A program made the translations under genes and the position numbers. Shown here piece after piece: positions 62,346-64,000 of a stretch of 64,000 bases of DNA. The DNA is taken from the NCBI GenBank assembly GCA_026168455.1, contig CM047426.1, positions 88,191,986 to 88,255,985 on the forward strand, given 5' to 3'. The notes beneath the pieces are model-generated. The model did no database searches, had not been told where the DNA came from, and was given only the letters and a program-made list of their open reading frames with translations. The DNA is from Theocolax elegans (taxonomy: Eukaryota > Arthropoda > Insecta > Hymenoptera > Cerocephalidae). Numbering within the stretch: position 1 is the stretch's first letter; the number at the start of each line of letters is the position of its first letter.

Positions 62346-63885
62346 GCTGCTACCAAATGACCTTGTTTTATAGTTCAAGTTCAACAAAGAGGCCTCCATT
62401 TAAATATCAGTATTAAACCGTAGGGAGGGGGTACGAGAGAGAACCCCTTTTAAGGATCATCTCATTTTTTATCGCACCTTTTTCTGTATACGCCCGAACT
62501 TAGATAGTAATTTATTATTCCCGTTTAGCGCGTGCGCGAGATCTTAAAAGGTTTTAAATCAGAGTTTCTTCTTATTTTTTTATTTTCTTTTCCTTTTTAA
62601 ACTTAGTCTATATGTATATACATACGCATATGTACGTGTTTATCTGTTTCGTGCTTATATACTAACCGTTTTCAGTTATACCATTATTTCCAAAAACATT
62701 TTCGCCATTCTATTTGTTATTTTATTTGAACATACTCAAGATTTTTCAATGTTATTAAATAAATATTTCGGACACTTCAATTGAAACTTATCTATTTACG
62801 TATATTTGCACTATTAAGTTGCTAATAGTTTAATTATTCATATTGAGCCATGTTTTCCTCTTTTTGTTTCCGAATGCAATCACTTTTTCCCAATCGCACC
62901 GGTATACGATAATACTTTAAATTTCATGAGGAACCCTCAATAAGTTTCACTTTCTCTTTGCATCTCGTACAGTTCGATCAAGGAAAGTTTATTTATCGTT
63001 TTTTTTATCTTACGCTCCTTATTTTCGAAAGATCGAATGCGATCGACAAAGTGAATATACCCTCGGGCTACAATAGAGCATCAAAAAGTTCAATTTGTGA
63101 TTTCGCATGAATGAGCTAATGAATTGACGAATCGGAGAAAGTAAAAAAAAAAGTATTTGAAAGCGATCTTAGTGTCTATTGATAAATGATTTTTAACAGC
63201 GGTTTATACAGGAAGTTCACGTTGAATCTCTAAATAGTCATGAATAAGATTAAGTAACACTCAAATATAGATCCGAAAGGTCGTATATAGTCGAAACCTT
63301 TATATTGTAAACCGTGTAAAACAAGTTAATGCACTTAAAGCGTGAGTATATATAAATTATATTATTTTTAGAATTATTTAAATTTAGAATCACTTGTTTT
63401 GTTAAATTCGCACGAGTCAGGGGGTATTATTTCGTAGGTAACAATCTGATGATTCGAATAAATGAAATAATAGACTTGAAAGAATTTTCATTTCAAACTT
63501 TCGATGTTTCCCTAAAGTGGATGTATATACGTCTATAGATTATTTACGTTCGTTTTACAATGTGACTAATCTTACCTGAAGAAAGGTATTTTCTAGAGGT
63601 TTTCTTGTGTCAGGATCTGGACTACAGATGTTCGGCAAGTTTACTCACTTGAGTATTTAGAAAGGACTATATCCATTTATCCGTGTATTTCTTTACATTA
63701 GATTTTGGAATGCAAACGTTTTATTGTATTAACAAGAGTACGATGTTGTACGAAGCATTGGGTTGCAAACTTTGTTTAAATATTACGAAAATATTTTTGT
63801 AACATTACGCAGCAGCACAGTATTGACATTATTAAACATATGCAAAGTTAAAAGAAACAAACTAAATATTAAAGTACTTTTATAG
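62346..63885. other. AT-rich non-coding stretch
   Basis: Nothing gene-like on the + strand. On the minus strand a good donor (TTCAG|GTAAGA, at 63574) follows a short open stretch reading PDTRKPLENTFLQ, but its acceptor is poor. Confidence 0.4.
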
Positions 63886-63932
63886 AATCCTGCGAAATAC
63901 GTCGGTAGAAATCATTGTAATAATCCAGATTG
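63886..63932 (+). CDS. Weak candidate exon (47 nt)
   Basis: Acceptor TACTTTTATAG (ending 63885) and donor TTG|GTAAGC (63933). One frame reads NPAKYVGRNHCNNPD and a second is open. In the phase left by GMCILIYQCALIVGQA it meets a stop, so it could only follow the alternative frame of the 35224 exon or belong to another transcript. The pyrimidine tract is short. Mostly a note for anyone with RNA data. Confidence 0.12.
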
Positions 63933-64000
63933 GTAAGCATTGGACGAGAATTTTAAAGAGTAAAAAAGTTTATTATATGTAAACACAATACCGGAAAAAA

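Overview
The window looks like gene-poor nuclear DNA from an insect. It is strongly AT-rich, with many TA/CA/CT microsatellites and scattered CpG-rich patches of 150-400 bp. No open frame resembles a complete gene or a transposon protein, and the longest open frames are only about 145 codons. The AT-rich background combined with abundant CpG suggests a hymenopteran (bee or ant), but that is inference and cannot be proven from this sequence.

The best-supported gene content is one protein-coding first exon on the + strand (20478-20691). It has an insect-type start context, a leader with seven short upstream ORFs, a possible TATA box, and a strong splice donor (CAG|GTAGGT). The next good partner is 14.5 kb downstream: a 48-nt segment (35224-35271) with an excellent 3' splice site and an excellent 5' splice site, in frame with the first exon. 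Joined, they encode a soluble N-terminal tail ending in basic residues, followed by a hydrophobic stretch, as at the start of a membrane protein. The 3' splice site is immediately followed by GTATGT, so this site could instead, or in addition, be a recursive-splicing (ratchet) point inside one very long intron. A second microexon-like segment lies at 1325-1367 (43 nt, CAG|GTAAGC donor). It may be an upstream alternative exon of the same gene or part of a neighbouring one. No convincing terminal exon or 3' end is visible, so the gene probably continues beyond position 64000.

Layout: 1-20100 is AT-rich upstream DNA. It contains the 1325 microexon candidate, CpG-rich islands near 2.0, 3.1, 9.4, 12.2, 15.3 and 16.4 kb, and a possible minus-strand noncoding first exon near 5.95 kb. 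20109-20691 is the promoter, leader and first exon. 20692-35223 is a long intron with several CpG-rich islands; near its end is a perfect palindromic RFX/X-box-like site. 35272-64000 is further intronic or intergenic DNA. It holds the clearest mobile element of the window: a 630-bp near-perfect foldback element (46801-47430) with 287-bp inverted arms and a TA target duplication. No tRNA, rRNA, CRISPR or intact transposase gene was seen.
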